64,000 nucleotides of DNA from Kineosporia aurantiaca JCM 3230 (GCA_000719025.1 JODP01000005.1:433448-497447); one strand, 5' to 3'; shown: positions 24,699 through 33,205, counted from the first letter of the stretch. Notes: generated from the sequence alone by a model not told the origin. Translations and numbers: made by a program.

Positions 24699-24722
24699 GC
24701 TGCAACGTTGCTGCAACGTTTC
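24699..24722. promoter_or_regulatory. Tandem palindromic operator candidate before the diol-dehydratase operon
   Basis: The 11-mer GCTGCAACGTT occurs twice head to tail (24699-24709, 24710-24720), placing two sites one helical turn apart. The first contains the perfect palindrome GCAACGTTGC (24702-24711); the second reads GCAACGTTTC (24713-24722, one mismatch). The core matches GCA-W-CG-W-TGC sites in the GH2/ABC intergenic region. It lies 60 bp upstream of the first gene and has the central CG of LacI operators. Confidence 0.6.
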
Positions 24723-24781
24723 GCATGTAACCGTGACGGACGTCGCCGGACCGATCTGTCCGGAGCTCCAGGGAGGTTGCC

Positions 24782-25213
24782 ATGCCCGAGACCGCTTTCG
24801 ACCCGGCTGCCGACTATCCGGTCAGTGTCCGGCGCCCGGATCTGCTGAAGACCCCCACGGGTAAGCCGATCTCCGATCTCACCATGCAGAACGTGGTCTC
24901 CGGCCGGGTGCAGCCGGAGGACCTGCGGATCGCCCCGGACACGCTGCGGATCCAGGCCGAGGTGGCCGACGCCTCCGGCCGGCCGCAGCTGGGCCAGAAC
25001 TTCCGCCGGGCCGCCGAGCTGATCGCGGTCTCCGACGCGCGGGTGCTGGAGATGTACAACGCGCTGCGCCCGCACACCTCGACCAAGGACCAGTTGCTGG
25101 CGATCGCCGACGAGCTGGAGAACAGCTACGGCGGCCAGGCCACCGCGGCCCTGGTCCGCGAGGCCGCCGAGGTCTACGAGCGGCGCGGCCTGCTCGCCAC
25201 CGACGAGGACTGA
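24782..25213 (+). CDS. pduE: Diol/glycerol dehydratase small (gamma) subunit
   Basis: A 143-residue subunit of coenzyme-B12-dependent propanediol/glycerol dehydratase, which converts 1,2-diols or glycerol to aldehydes. It aligns by eye with PduE from DYPVSVRRPDLLKTPTGKP through DLRIAPDTLRIQAEVA to LEMYNALRPHTSTKDQLLAI. It begins almost directly with the catalytic core. The N-terminal extension of about 30 residues that helps target or aggregate PduE in shell-forming bacteria is missing. GGGAGG lies 6 nt upstream of the ATG. It is unusually the first gene of the set; the canonical order is large-medium-small. Confidence 0.93.
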   Translation: MPETAFDPAADYPVSVRRPDLLKTPTGKPISDLTMQNVVSGRVQPEDLRIAPDTLRIQAEVADASGRPQLGQNFRRAAELIAVSDARVLEMYNALRPHTSTKDQLLAIADELENSYGGQATAALVREAAEVYERRGLLATDED

Positions 25214-25222
25214 GGAGCCCGC

Positions 25223-26935
25223 ATGTCTTCCCTGCCCCACCCCGAGGCCCCGGAACCCCGCCACTCGCTGCGCACCGAGGTCCTCGAGAACCGGCCGGTC
25301 AACCTGGACGGCTTCGTCCAGGAGTGGCCCGAGGTCGGGATGGTCGCGATGGAGAGCGACTTCGACCCGCGGCCGAGCATCCGGATCGAGGACGGCCGGG
25401 TCGTCGAGATGGACGGCCGCGAACGGGCCGGCTTCGACTTCCTCGACCAGTTCATCGCCGACCACGCGATCGACGTGACCACCGCCGAGCAGGCCATGGC
25501 GCTCGGCCCGGCCACCGTCGCGCGGATGCTGGTCGACCCGAACGTGAGCCGCCAGGAGGTCCTGCGGACCGCCCGCGGCCTGACTCCGGCCGCGTTGCTG
25601 GAGACGGTCAAGCTGATGAACATCGTCGAGATCATGATGGGGATGCAGAAGATGCGGGCCCGGCGCACGCCGGCCAACCAGGCGCACTGCACCAGCGCCC
25701 GGGACAACCCGCTGCAGGTGGCGATGGAGGCCGCCGAGGGCTCGCTGCGCGGCTTCGCCGAGCTCGAGACCACGCTCGGGGTGGTCCGTTACGCGCCCCT
25801 GGTGGCGATCGCCCTGCAGGTCGGCGGGCAGGTCGGGCGGGGCGGCCGGCTCACCCAGTGCGCCCTGGAGGAGGCCACCGAACTGGACCTGGGCATGCGC
25901 GGGATCACCGCCTACGCCGAGACCATCTCGGTCTACGGCACCGAGTCGGTGTTCGTCGACGGGGACGACACCCCCTGGTCCAAGGCGTTCCTCGCGGCCG
26001 CCTACGCCTCCCGCGGGATCAAGATGCGGTTCACCTCGGGCACCGGTTCCGAGGTGCAGATGGGCAACGCCGAGGGCCGGTCGATGCTCTACCTGGAGAT
26101 CCGCTGCATCCTGGTGACCAAGGGCGCGGGCGTGCAAGGTCTGCAGAACGGCTCGATCAGCTGCATCGGGGTGCCCGGCGCGGTGCCGTCCGGGATCCGC
26201 GCGGTGGCGGCCGAGAACATGATCGCCAGCATGCTCGACCTGGAGTGCGCCTCCGGCAACGACCAGTCCTTCAGCCACTCCCCGATGCGCCGCACCTCCC
26301 GGCTGATGCCGCAGATCATGGCGGGCACCGACTTCGTCTGCTCGGGCTACTCGGCCACCCCGAACTACGACAACATGTTCGCCGGCTCGAACGTGGACGC
26401 CGAGGACTACGACGACTGGAACGCGATCCAGCGGGACTACCAGATCGACGGCGGCCTGCAGCACGTCGGCGAGGCCGAGATCCTGGCCGCGCGCAGCCGG
26501 GCCGGGCACGCCCTGCAGGCGGTGTTCGCCCACCTGAACCTGCCGCCGATCACCGACCGGGAGATCGAGACCGCGATCTACGCCCACGGTTCCAACGACC
26601 TGGTCCCCCGCGACGTGCTCGAGGACCTGAAGGGCGCGGCCTCGGTGATGGAGCGCGGCGTGACCGGGCTGGACCTGGTGAAGGCGCTGCACGAGGGCGG
26701 ATTCGCGGATGTCGCCGAGAACCTGCTGACCGTGCTGCGGCAGCGGGTGTCCGGGGACCTGCTGCAGACCAGCGCGATCCTGGACGACAACCTGGAGCCG
26801 TTGTCCGCGGTGAACGACGCGAACGACTACGCCGGTCCCGGGACCGGTTACCGGCCCAGCGGGGCCCGGTGGGAGCAGATGAAGAGGCTGCGGCACGTGA
26901 CCAGCGCGGAGAACCCGGAACTGGAGGTCAGCTGA
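25223..26935 (+). CDS. pduC: Diol/glycerol dehydratase large (alpha) subunit
   Basis: The 570-residue catalytic TIM-barrel subunit that binds adenosylcobalamin. By residue comparison with Klebsiella diol dehydratase from memory, the active-site residues are kept: His155 (ANQAHCTS), Glu182 (ELETT), Asp347 (SGNDQSF) and Ser374 (FVCSGYS), corresponding to H143, E170, D335 and S362. GVQGLQNGS and YGTESVFVDGDDTPWSK are also intact. HSPMRRTSRL has Pro where homologues have Asp, outside the catalytic set. It follows the small subunit by 9 nt and overlaps the medium subunit by 1 nt. Diol and glycerol preference cannot be separated from sequence alone. Confidence 0.95.
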   Translation: MSSLPHPEAPEPRHSLRTEVLENRPVNLDGFVQEWPEVGMVAMESDFDPRPSIRIEDGRVVEMDGRERAGFDFLDQFIADHAIDVTTAEQAMALGPATVARMLVDPNVSRQEVLRTARGLTPAALLETVKLMNIVEIMMGMQKMRARRTPANQAHCTSARDNPLQVAMEAAEGSLRGFAELETTLGVVRYAPLVAIALQVGGQVGRGGRLTQCALEEATELDLGMRGITAYAETISVYGTESVFVDGDDTPWSKAFLAAAYASRGIKMRFTSGTGSEVQMGNAEGRSMLYLEIRCILVTKGAGVQGLQNGSISCIGVPGAVPSGIRAVAAENMIASMLDLECASGNDQSFSHSPMRRTSRLMPQIMAGTDFVCSGYSATPNYDNMFAGSNVDAEDYDDWNAIQRDYQIDGGLQHVGEAEILAARSRAGHALQAVFAHLNLPPITDREIETAIYAHGSNDLVPRDVLEDLKGAASVMERGVTGLDLVKALHEGGFADVAENLLTVLRQRVSGDLLQTSAILDDNLEPLSAVNDANDYAGPGTGYRPSGARWEQMKRLRHVTSAENPELEVS

Positions 26936-27504
26936 TGACAACGCTCACGGTGCCGAGCATTTCGCTGCGGGAGGTCGGCCGGGCGGAAAAGGGCAGCCGG
27001 CCGGACGAGGTCGTGCTCGCCCTCTCCCCGGCCTTCGCCGGCTTCTTCACCAAGACCATCGTGGACATCCCGCACGCCGAGGTGGTCCGGCAGATCCTGG
27101 CCGGGATCGAGGAGCAGGGGGTGCACGCCCGGGTGATCCAGGTGCACGCCACCGCCGACCTGGCCAACATGGCGCACACCGCCGCCCGGCTGTCCGGATC
27201 GGGCATCGGGATCGGGGTGCTGGCCCGCGGCACCAGCATGATCCACCAGAAGGACCTGCCCCGGCTCAGCTCACTGGAGTTGTTCCCGCAGTCACCGCTG
27301 ATGACCCCCGAGGTGTTCCGGGCGATCGGGCGCAATGCCGCGCAGTACGCGAAGGGCGAGTCTCCCCAGCCGGTGCCGACGCTGAACGACCAGATGGCCC
27401 GGCCGCGCTGGCAGGCCAAGGCCGCGCTGCTGCACCTGAAGGAGTGCGAACTGCTGGTCAAGGGGGCGGCGCCGGTCGAGGTCGAGCCGGTGATCAGTGG
27501 GTGA
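26935..27504 (+). CDS. pduD: Diol/glycerol dehydratase medium (beta) subunit
   Basis: A 189-residue subunit that forms the lower cobalamin-binding face with PduC. The core segments RLSGSGIGIGVLARGTSMI, LELFPQSPLMT and ESPQPVPTLNDQMARPRW match PduD. The Salmonella protein has an extra N-terminal helix of about 30-35 residues that targets the enzyme into the microcompartment; here the protein starts next to the catalytic core. The ATG at 26935 overlaps the pduC stop (TGATG), indicating coupled translation. Confidence 0.94.
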   Translation: MTTLTVPSISLREVGRAEKGSRPDEVVLALSPAFAGFFTKTIVDIPHAEVVRQILAGIEEQGVHARVIQVHATADLANMAHTAARLSGSGIGIGVLARGTSMIHQKDLPRLSSLELFPQSPLMTPEVFRAIGRNAAQYAKGESPQPVPTLNDQMARPRWQAKAALLHLKECELLVKGAAPVEVEPVISG

Positions 27505-29344
27505 GCTGGTCGTCGGGGTGGACATCGGCAACTCGACGACGGAGGCCTGCGCGGCCCGTCTCGCCGGGGCCGAGGTCGAGTTCCTGGGCAGCGGCCTGGT
27601 TCCCACCACCGGGATCAAGGGGACGACGGCCAACGTGGACGGCGTGGAGGCGGCGGTCCGGGCGGCCCTGAGGACGTCCGGGGTTCAGCTGAACCGGCTG
27701 AAAAGGGTTTTCGTCAACGAGGCGACCCCGGTGATCAGTGGCCTGGCGATGGAGACCATCACCGAGACGCTGATCACCGAGTCGACGATGATCGGGCACG
27801 ACCCGCGCACCCCCGGCGGGGCCGGGCTCGGAGTCGGCCGAACCGTGGCGTTCGCCGAACTGGACGAATGTTCGCCCGGGGCCGAGGTGATCGTCGTGGT
27901 GCCCCTCGGGGTGGACTTCGCGGTGGTCAGCAAGGCCCTGAACGCGGCCCTGGAGCGCGGGGTCGGGATCCGGGGGGCGGTGCTCGGCAACGACGACGCG
28001 GTGCTGGTGGCCAACCGCACCAGCCGGCCGATCCCGATCGTGGACGAGGTCCGGCTGGTCGAGTCGGTGCCGTTGGGGATGACCGCGGCGGTCGAGGTGG
28101 CGGCGCCCGGGCGGACCATCCGCACGCTGTCCAACGCGTACGGGCTGGCCACGGTGTTCGGGCTGGACGCGGACCAGACCCGGGCGGTCTCCCCGGTGGC
28201 CCGGGCGCTCACCGGGATCCGCTCGGCGGTGGTCGTGCGGACCCCGTCCGGGGACGTCAGCGACCGCCGGATCCCGGCCGGAGCGCTGGAATTACAGGGC
28301 AGCTCGGCGCGATTGCGGATCGACGTCGGCGAGGGCGCCGAGGCGATCATGGCGGCGGTCGGCCGGGTGGCTCCGCTGGAGGACGCCTCGGGCGAGGCCG
28401 GCACGAATGTCGGCGGGATGCTCGCCTCGGTGAAACAGAACATGGGGGACGTCTCGGGGGTCGGTTCCGCCGAGGTTCGGATCGGTGACCTGCTGGCCGT
28501 GGACACCTTCGTGCCGCAGGAGGTCCGGGGTGGGCTGGCCGGTGAGGTCGCGCTGGAGAACGCGGTCGCGCTGGCGGCCATGGTCCGGACCAGCCACGGG
28601 CCGATGCAGCAGGTGGCCGACGCGGTGGCGGCCCGGCTGCGACGCGAAGGAGCGCAGGACGTCGAGGTGCTGATCGGTGGCGTGGAGGCCGAAATGGCGA
28701 CCCGCGGAGCGCTCACCACCCCCGGCACCGATCGTCCTCTGGTCGTTCTCGATCTGGGCGGTGGCTCTACCGACGCCGCGCTGGCGAGCCGGGACGGCAG
28801 CATCACCACCGTGCACGTGGCCGGGGCCGGCGACCTGGTCACCCGGCTGATCGCGGCCGAGTTGGGGGTGGAGCGCGACGTGGCCGAGGAGATCAAGCAG
28901 TCGCCGCTGGCCAAGGCGGAGAGCTTCTTCCACCTGCGACTGGAGGACGGGACCGTGCTGTTCTCGGCCGAGCCGCTGCCGCCCGAGGTGTTCGCCCGGG
29001 TGGTGGCGATGGCGCCGGAGGCCCTGGTGCCGATCCCCACCCGCCACAGCGTGGACCGGATCCGCGACGTCCGGCGCACGGCCAAGCACCGGGTATTCGT
29101 GGTGAACGCCTTGCGGGCACTGAAACAGGTTGCCCCGTACCGCGATCTGCGGCAGATCGGATTCGTCGTACTGCTCGGCGGCTCGGCCCTGGACTTCGAG
29201 ATCCCGGAATTGATTGCGGGCGCTTTGGCGCCCTACGGAGTGGTCTGCGGCACCGGGAACGTGCGAGGTAGTGAGGGTCCCCGCAACGCGGTGGCCAGCG
29301 GTCTGGTGATGGCGCAGGCCGAAAGTGTGCGGGAGGTGGCCTGA
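27497..29344 (+). CDS. ddrA: Diol dehydratase-reactivating ATPase, large subunit
   Basis: A 615-residue ASKHA-fold ATPase (DdrA/PduG/GdrA). It removes damaged cobalamin from inactivated dehydratase in an ATP-dependent exchange. VGVDIGNSTTEACAARL is the N-terminal nucleotide-binding signature, VFVNEATPVISGL follows, and DLGGGSTDAAL near 417-427 is the second phosphate-binding loop. The GTG start overlaps pduD by 8 nt. Its presence shows the dehydratase suffers mechanism-based inactivation, as expected when glycerol or oxygen is met. An adenosyltransferase is not encoded here and must be elsewhere. Confidence 0.94.
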   Translation: MGELVVGVDIGNSTTEACAARLAGAEVEFLGSGLVPTTGIKGTTANVDGVEAAVRAALRTSGVQLNRLKRVFVNEATPVISGLAMETITETLITESTMIGHDPRTPGGAGLGVGRTVAFAELDECSPGAEVIVVVPLGVDFAVVSKALNAALERGVGIRGAVLGNDDAVLVANRTSRPIPIVDEVRLVESVPLGMTAAVEVAAPGRTIRTLSNAYGLATVFGLDADQTRAVSPVARALTGIRSAVVVRTPSGDVSDRRIPAGALELQGSSARLRIDVGEGAEAIMAAVGRVAPLEDASGEAGTNVGGMLASVKQNMGDVSGVGSAEVRIGDLLAVDTFVPQEVRGGLAGEVALENAVALAAMVRTSHGPMQQVADAVAARLRREGAQDVEVLIGGVEAEMATRGALTTPGTDRPLVVLDLGGGSTDAALASRDGSITTVHVAGAGDLVTRLIAAELGVERDVAEEIKQSPLAKAESFFHLRLEDGTVLFSAEPLPPEVFARVVAMAPEALVPIPTRHSVDRIRDVRRTAKHRVFVVNALRALKQVAPYRDLRQIGFVVLLGGSALDFEIPELIAGALAPYGVVCGTGNVRGSEGPRNAVASGLVMAQAESVREVA

Positions 29345-29686
29345 ATGGAGAAGCCCCGGGTCCTGATCCTGAGCTCCGGACCGGATCACCTGCTCCGCGA
29401 GATCTGCGCCGGGATCGAGGAGGAGGGAGTGCCTTTCGAGGTTCTCCCACCCGAATCCGGGGCGGCCGGGAGCCTGGCCGAGGCGGCGGCCCGCCGGTCC
29501 CCTCTCGAAGTCGGAGTCGGCCTTGACCGCACCGGGCTGACCATCGTCCATCATTCGAAACTACCTGCCGGGAAACCGGTGTCGCGCACCGAGACCCCTA
29601 CCCCGCAAGCCGCGCGCCGGGCCGGCCACGACGCGGCCCGGGTCGTCACCGGAGTACCCCTCACCCCGAAGGAGAACCCCTCATGA
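29345..29686 (+). CDS. ddrB: Diol dehydratase-reactivating factor, small subunit
   Basis: A 113-residue partner of DdrA (DdrB/PduH type). It swaps with the dehydratase beta subunit during reactivation. The pattern RVLILSSG, REICAGIEEEGVPFEV, ARRSPLEVGVGLD and ALTIVHHSKLP-like segment (here GLTIVHHSKLP) is typical. The ATG directly follows the ddrA TGA. The C-terminus ends in a Pro/Lys tail and overlaps the next gene by 4 nt. Confidence 0.92.
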   Translation: MEKPRVLILSSGPDHLLREICAGIEEEGVPFEVLPPESGAAGSLAEAAARRSPLEVGVGLDRTGLTIVHHSKLPAGKPVSRTETPTPQAARRAGHDAARVVTGVPLTPKENPS

Positions 29687-30081
29687 GCCGTCTGACCCTG
29701 ACCGATGCCCAGCGGATGATCGACGCCGGGATCAAGGAGGCCGAGCGGATCAGCCGGCCGATGAACATCGCGGTGGTGGACGACGGCGGGCACCTGATCG
29801 CGTTCGTCCGGATGGACGGCGCGATCAAGGCCAGCATCGACATCTCCACCCGCAAGGCCCGGACCTCGATCCTGATGAACCTGCCGACCGCCGACCTGGC
29901 CCAGGCCACCCAGCCGGGGGCCGAGCTCTGGGGTCTGGAGCAGACCGCCGGCGGCCTGGTCACTTTCGGCGGGGGCATCCCGGTGACCCGGGACGGTGAG
30001 ACGGTCGGCGCCGTGGGGGTGAGCGCGGGCTCGGTCGAGGAGGACGTGACCGTGGCGACCGCGGCCGTCAGTGCCTTCTGA
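29683..30081 (+). CDS. HbpS/GlcG/PduO-C-like small protein of the dehydratase operon
   Basis: A 132-residue protein of the haem/cofactor-binding HbpS-GlcG family, which also forms the C-terminal half of PduO. NIAVVDDGGHLIAFVRMDGA and TFGGGIPVTRDGETVGAVGVSAG are the family's signature segments. The PduO adenosyltransferase half is absent, so it is not the enzyme that makes adenosylcobalamin. Related proteins bind haem or cobalamin-type ligands; a role in handling the B12 cofactor or an oxidised product is plausible but not shown. The ATG overlaps ddrB by 4 nt, so it belongs to the operon. Confidence 0.85.
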   Translation: MSRLTLTDAQRMIDAGIKEAERISRPMNIAVVDDGGHLIAFVRMDGAIKASIDISTRKARTSILMNLPTADLAQATQPGAELWGLEQTAGGLVTFGGGIPVTRDGETVGAVGVSAGSVEEDVTVATAAVSAF

Positions 30082-30087
30082 GGAACT

Positions 30088-31101
30088 CTAGGAAAGCTCG
30101 GGACCGCTGCTCTCCCGGACCATCAGCTCGAAACCCACGCTGTGCTCGCGGGCCGGGGCCTCCGGCGCGTCCAGCCGGTGCAGCAGGGCGTCCACCGCGG
30201 TCTTGGCGATTCCCGCCTTGTCCGGGCGGATGGAGGTGAGCGACGGAGTGCTGAAGCTGGAGGCCTCGATGTCGTCGAACCCGACCACCGCGATGTCCTC
30301 CGGCACCCGTACCCCCTGCACGACCAGTTCGCGCAGCGCCCCGGCGGCCAGTTCGTCGCTGAAACAGAACAGCCCGTCCGGGCGCTGGGGCCAGCGCAGC
30401 ATTTCCCGTACGGCCAGGGCCGCGCTGCCCCGGCGGTAGTCGGGGGTGCGCTGATAGAGGCCGGCCGGGTCCAGCCCGGCCGCCTCCAGGCCCTTCTGGA
30501 AACCCCTCAGGCGGTACTTGGAGGTCGCGTCCCGGGCGCCGCCGCTACCCCCGAGCGCGGCGATCCGGGTCCGCCCCCGCTCGATCAGGTGGGCCACCGC
30601 CAGCCGGGAGGCGGCCACGTTGTCGATCCCCACGTGGTCCAGCGCGGTGCGGGCGGTGCGCTCGCCGAGCAGCACCAGCGGCCGGGTGCCGACCAGCCCG
30701 GCCAGGTCCACCCCGCGCAGGCCCAGGGAGCTGAACAGCACCCCGTCCACCCAGCTGGCCTGGGCCAGCTGGGTGAGCAGTTCCTTCTCCCGCTGCGGGT
30801 CCCCGCCGGACTCGTCGATCTGCACGGTGATCCCGACCGAGCTGGCGTAGTCGACCACCTCGTGGGCCAGCTCACCGAAGTAGGAGACGTTGATCTCCGG
30901 CAGGATCAGCATGATGATCCCGGTGCGGCCCTGCCGCAGGCTGCGGGCGACCAGGTTGGGCCGGTAGTTCAGTTCCTCCAGAGCGGCCTGCACCCGGGCC
31001 CGGGTGGCCGGCGCGATGTGCTGGAAGCCGTTCACCACGTTGGAGACGGTGCGGACCGAGACGCCGGCCTTCTCGGCCACGTCGCGCAGGGTCACCGCCA
31101 T
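30088..31101 (-). CDS. LacI-family regulator, candidate controller of the dehydratase and GH2/ABC units
   Basis: A 337-residue LacI/GalR regulator. TLRDVAEKAGVSVRTVSNVV (about 4-23) is the DNA-binding helix-turn-helix, and RPNLVARSLRQGRTGII contains the hinge helix. The ligand domain contains VGIDNVAASRLAVAHLIERG and the conserved IAVVGFDDIEAS. It is convergent with the dehydratase operon (7-nt gap) and downstream of the GH2 gene on the same strand. The only regulator between the two metabolic units, it is the best candidate to bind the GCA-W-CG-W-TGC sites found at both promoters. The effector could be the imported sugar or a diol; this is inferred. Confidence 0.92.
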   Translation of the reverse strand: MAVTLRDVAEKAGVSVRTVSNVVNGFQHIAPATRARVQAALEELNYRPNLVARSLRQGRTGIIMLILPEINVSYFGELAHEVVDYASSVGITVQIDESGGDPQREKELLTQLAQASWVDGVLFSSLGLRGVDLAGLVGTRPLVLLGERTARTALDHVGIDNVAASRLAVAHLIERGRTRIAALGGSGGARDATSKYRLRGFQKGLEAAGLDPAGLYQRTPDYRRGSAALAVREMLRWPQRPDGLFCFSDELAAGALRELVVQGVRVPEDIAVVGFDDIEASSFSTPSLTSIRPDKAGIAKTAVDALLHRLDAPEAPAREHSVGFELMVRESSGPELS

Positions 31102-31181
31102 GGCCGCACCTTCTCACATCCGGCCCGGATCACCGCCACCCCCGCCAACCACCCCACTGACCACCCCGCCCACCACATCGC

Positions 31182-31255
31182 CGTGATCATGCAATTCCGC
31201 CCGCGTGATCATGCAGTCAACTGCATGATCACGGGGGCGGTTCTGCATGATCACG
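31182..31255. repeat. Four-copy nested inverted repeat, CGTGATCATGCA family
   Basis: Forward copies of CGTGATCATGCA at 31182-31193 and 31204-31215 are followed by exact reverse copies at 31222-31233 and 31244-31255. The central pair is a perfect 14-bp inverted repeat with a 2-nt centre (CGTGATCATGCAGT / ACTGCATGATCACG). Flanking GCGG/CCGC bases extend the outer pair. The layout matches the locus at 8755-8841. It sits between the LacI and GH2 genes. Confidence 0.85.
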
Positions 31256-31273
31256 GCCAGAGGTGGGGCCGGA

Positions 31274-33133
31274 TCAGTCCTGCCAGCCGTTGGTGGCGCC
31301 GGCCTCGAGCTTCCCGCTGTCCTTGGTCCCGGTCACGATCGAGCGGATCGTCTCGACCGGCAGCTTCGGCGTGCCGTCGGCGTAGAGCAGGCCGTTGGTC
31401 TCCTGCCCGGTGTCCATGAACTGGGTGTAGCAGAAGCCGACCACGGTAGGGGCGGCGCGCAGCGCGTCGAACAGCTCGCCGACGATCGTCTCGTACTCGG
31501 ACGGTGAGGTGACGCTGGCGTAGCCCCAGTTCTCCGGGTCGGCCGAGAGCGAGATGCCGCCGAACTCGGTCAGCATCAGCGGAGCGACTCCGGCCGTCCA
31601 CTTGGCCAGCCCGGCCGGGTCGACGACCGGCTTGCGGCCCTGTACCCCGAGTTCGGAGCGGACCAGCGCGTCGGCGGCCTCCGCGGTACCCCAGTTCCGC
31701 AGCAGACCGGGGCCGTTCGTGGTGTAGTCGTGGATGCCGAGGATGTCGCTGTCGACGTGCTCCCAGCCGTCGTTCGAGATCACCGGGCGGGTCGGGTCCA
31801 GCGCCCGGGTGATCGCGGTCAGGCCCTTGGAGAAGTTCTGCTGGGCGACGTCGTGCGCGATGTCCTGCACGCCCCAGCTCTCGTTGAACGGTACCCAGAC
31901 CACCACACTCGGGTGGCTGCGGTCGCGCCGCACCAGATCCGTCCACTCCTGAGTGAGCAGCTCGATCGCGTTGGTCGAGAACGAGTACGCCGCCGCGGTT
32001 TCCCCCCAGACCATCAGGCCGAGCTTGTCGGCCCAGAACAGGAAGCGCGGGTCCTCGGCCTTCTGGTGGTTGCGGACCGAGTTGAAGCCCATCGCCAGCA
32101 GCAGCTCGACCTCGCCGCGCAGCTGGGCGGTCCCGGTGTTGGCGTTGTGGGTCTGCGGCCGGTAGCCCTGGTTGAGCACCGAACGGGTGTAGATCGGCGC
32201 CTCGTTCAGCTTGAACGCCCCACCGCCGACCGAAACCGTGCGCAGCCCGGTGTAACTCGCCACCTGGTCGAGCACCGCACCGGACGCCCGGTCCCGGACC
32301 ACCACCGCGATGTCGATCAGGTTGGGGTGTTCCGGGCTCCACAGCAGCCGGGCCCGGTCCTGGCCGTTGACCAGGGCCCGGATCCGCAGGTCGAGCGGGG
32401 TGACCGCGTCCTGCGCGACGAAGGACTGCTCGGCCAGCACCTCGGCGCCGAAGGAGACGGTGACGTCGAGCTGAACCGGGTCCTGCGGAAGGCGATTCAG
32501 CACGACCTCGCCGTGCAACTCGCAGCCGGCCACGTCCGAGCGCCAGACCAGCTCGGTGACGTACTCGGCCGGGACCGACTCGGCCCAGACGGTCTGCCAG
32601 ATGCCGGTGGTCCGCTCGTACCAGATGCCGTGGGTCTTGTCCCGCCAGTCCTGCTTCCCCCGGGGCGCGTCCATGCTGAACGGGTCGTCCTCGGCGCGGA
32701 CCACCAGCACGTGCTCGTCCGCACCGGCGGTCAGCAGGTCGGTGACGTCCACGGTGAAAGGGGTCTGACCGCCGACGTGGTGAGCGGCGTGACGGCCGTC
32801 GATCCAGACGTCGGCCCGGAAGTCCACAGCGCCGAAGTGGATCAGCGCCCGGCGGCCGTCGGCGCGCCCGAGGGTCGTGCCGGCGACCGTTCGGCGATAC
32901 CAGACCACCGGGTGGAAGCCGGGTTCGCCGATCCCCGAGGCCGGCGACTCCGGCGGGTAGGGCACCTCGATCCGGCGGTCGAAGGCTTCGGGGGCGGAGC
33001 CCTCGTACCAGCGCGCGGAGAGGCCCTCACCGGCGTCGTCGTGGGCGAAGTCCCAGCTGCCGTCGAGGCTGGTCCAGTCACCACGGCACAGGAGCGGCCG
33101 GGGGTAGGTACCGTCCTGTTCTGTCGCCTTCAC
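31274..33133 (-). CDS. Glycoside hydrolase family 2 (beta-galactosidase/glucuronidase-like)
   Basis: A 619-residue GH2 enzyme with an N-terminal jelly-roll sugar-binding domain (about 20-170), an immunoglobulin-like domain (about 180-290), and a TIM barrel. The acid/base Glu418 is in VPFNESWG and the nucleophile Glu523 in LTEFGG. No signal peptide is seen, so it acts in the cytosol on an imported glycoside. The GTG at 33133 with GAGGG upstream gives a sensible N-terminus; earlier in-frame codons run into the operator region. It is divergent from the sugar ABC importer, with LacI-type operators between them. The exact sugar is unknown; the short form resembles GH2 beta-galactosidase-like proteins rather than LacZ. 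Confidence 0.88.
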   Translation of the reverse strand: MKATEQDGTYPRPLLCRGDWTSLDGSWDFAHDDAGEGLSARWYEGSAPEAFDRRIEVPYPPESPASGIGEPGFHPVVWYRRTVAGTTLGRADGRRALIHFGAVDFRADVWIDGRHAAHHVGGQTPFTVDVTDLLTAGADEHVLVVRAEDDPFSMDAPRGKQDWRDKTHGIWYERTTGIWQTVWAESVPAEYVTELVWRSDVAGCELHGEVVLNRLPQDPVQLDVTVSFGAEVLAEQSFVAQDAVTPLDLRIRALVNGQDRARLLWSPEHPNLIDIAVVVRDRASGAVLDQVASYTGLRTVSVGGGAFKLNEAPIYTRSVLNQGYRPQTHNANTGTAQLRGEVELLLAMGFNSVRNHQKAEDPRFLFWADKLGLMVWGETAAAYSFSTNAIELLTQEWTDLVRRDRSHPSVVVWVPFNESWGVQDIAHDVAQQNFSKGLTAITRALDPTRPVISNDGWEHVDSDILGIHDYTTNGPGLLRNWGTAEAADALVRSELGVQGRKPVVDPAGLAKWTAGVAPLMLTEFGGISLSADPENWGYASVTSPSEYETIVGELFDALRAAPTVVGFCYTQFMDTGQETNGLLYADGTPKLPVETIRSIVTGTKDSGKLEAGATNGWQD

Positions 33134-33205
33134 GTATTCGGCCCTCTTTCCAAACGTCGACCAGGAAGCGCCTTCGGCATTCCGGTGACAGCATGGCTCC
33201 AACGT

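Noticed and set aside
24681..24781. Possible cobalamin riboswitch before the B12-dependent operon.
   Set aside because: The region is only 101 bp, no B12-box-like segment is seen, and the palindromes fit a protein operator better. The region upstream of bluB also shows none.
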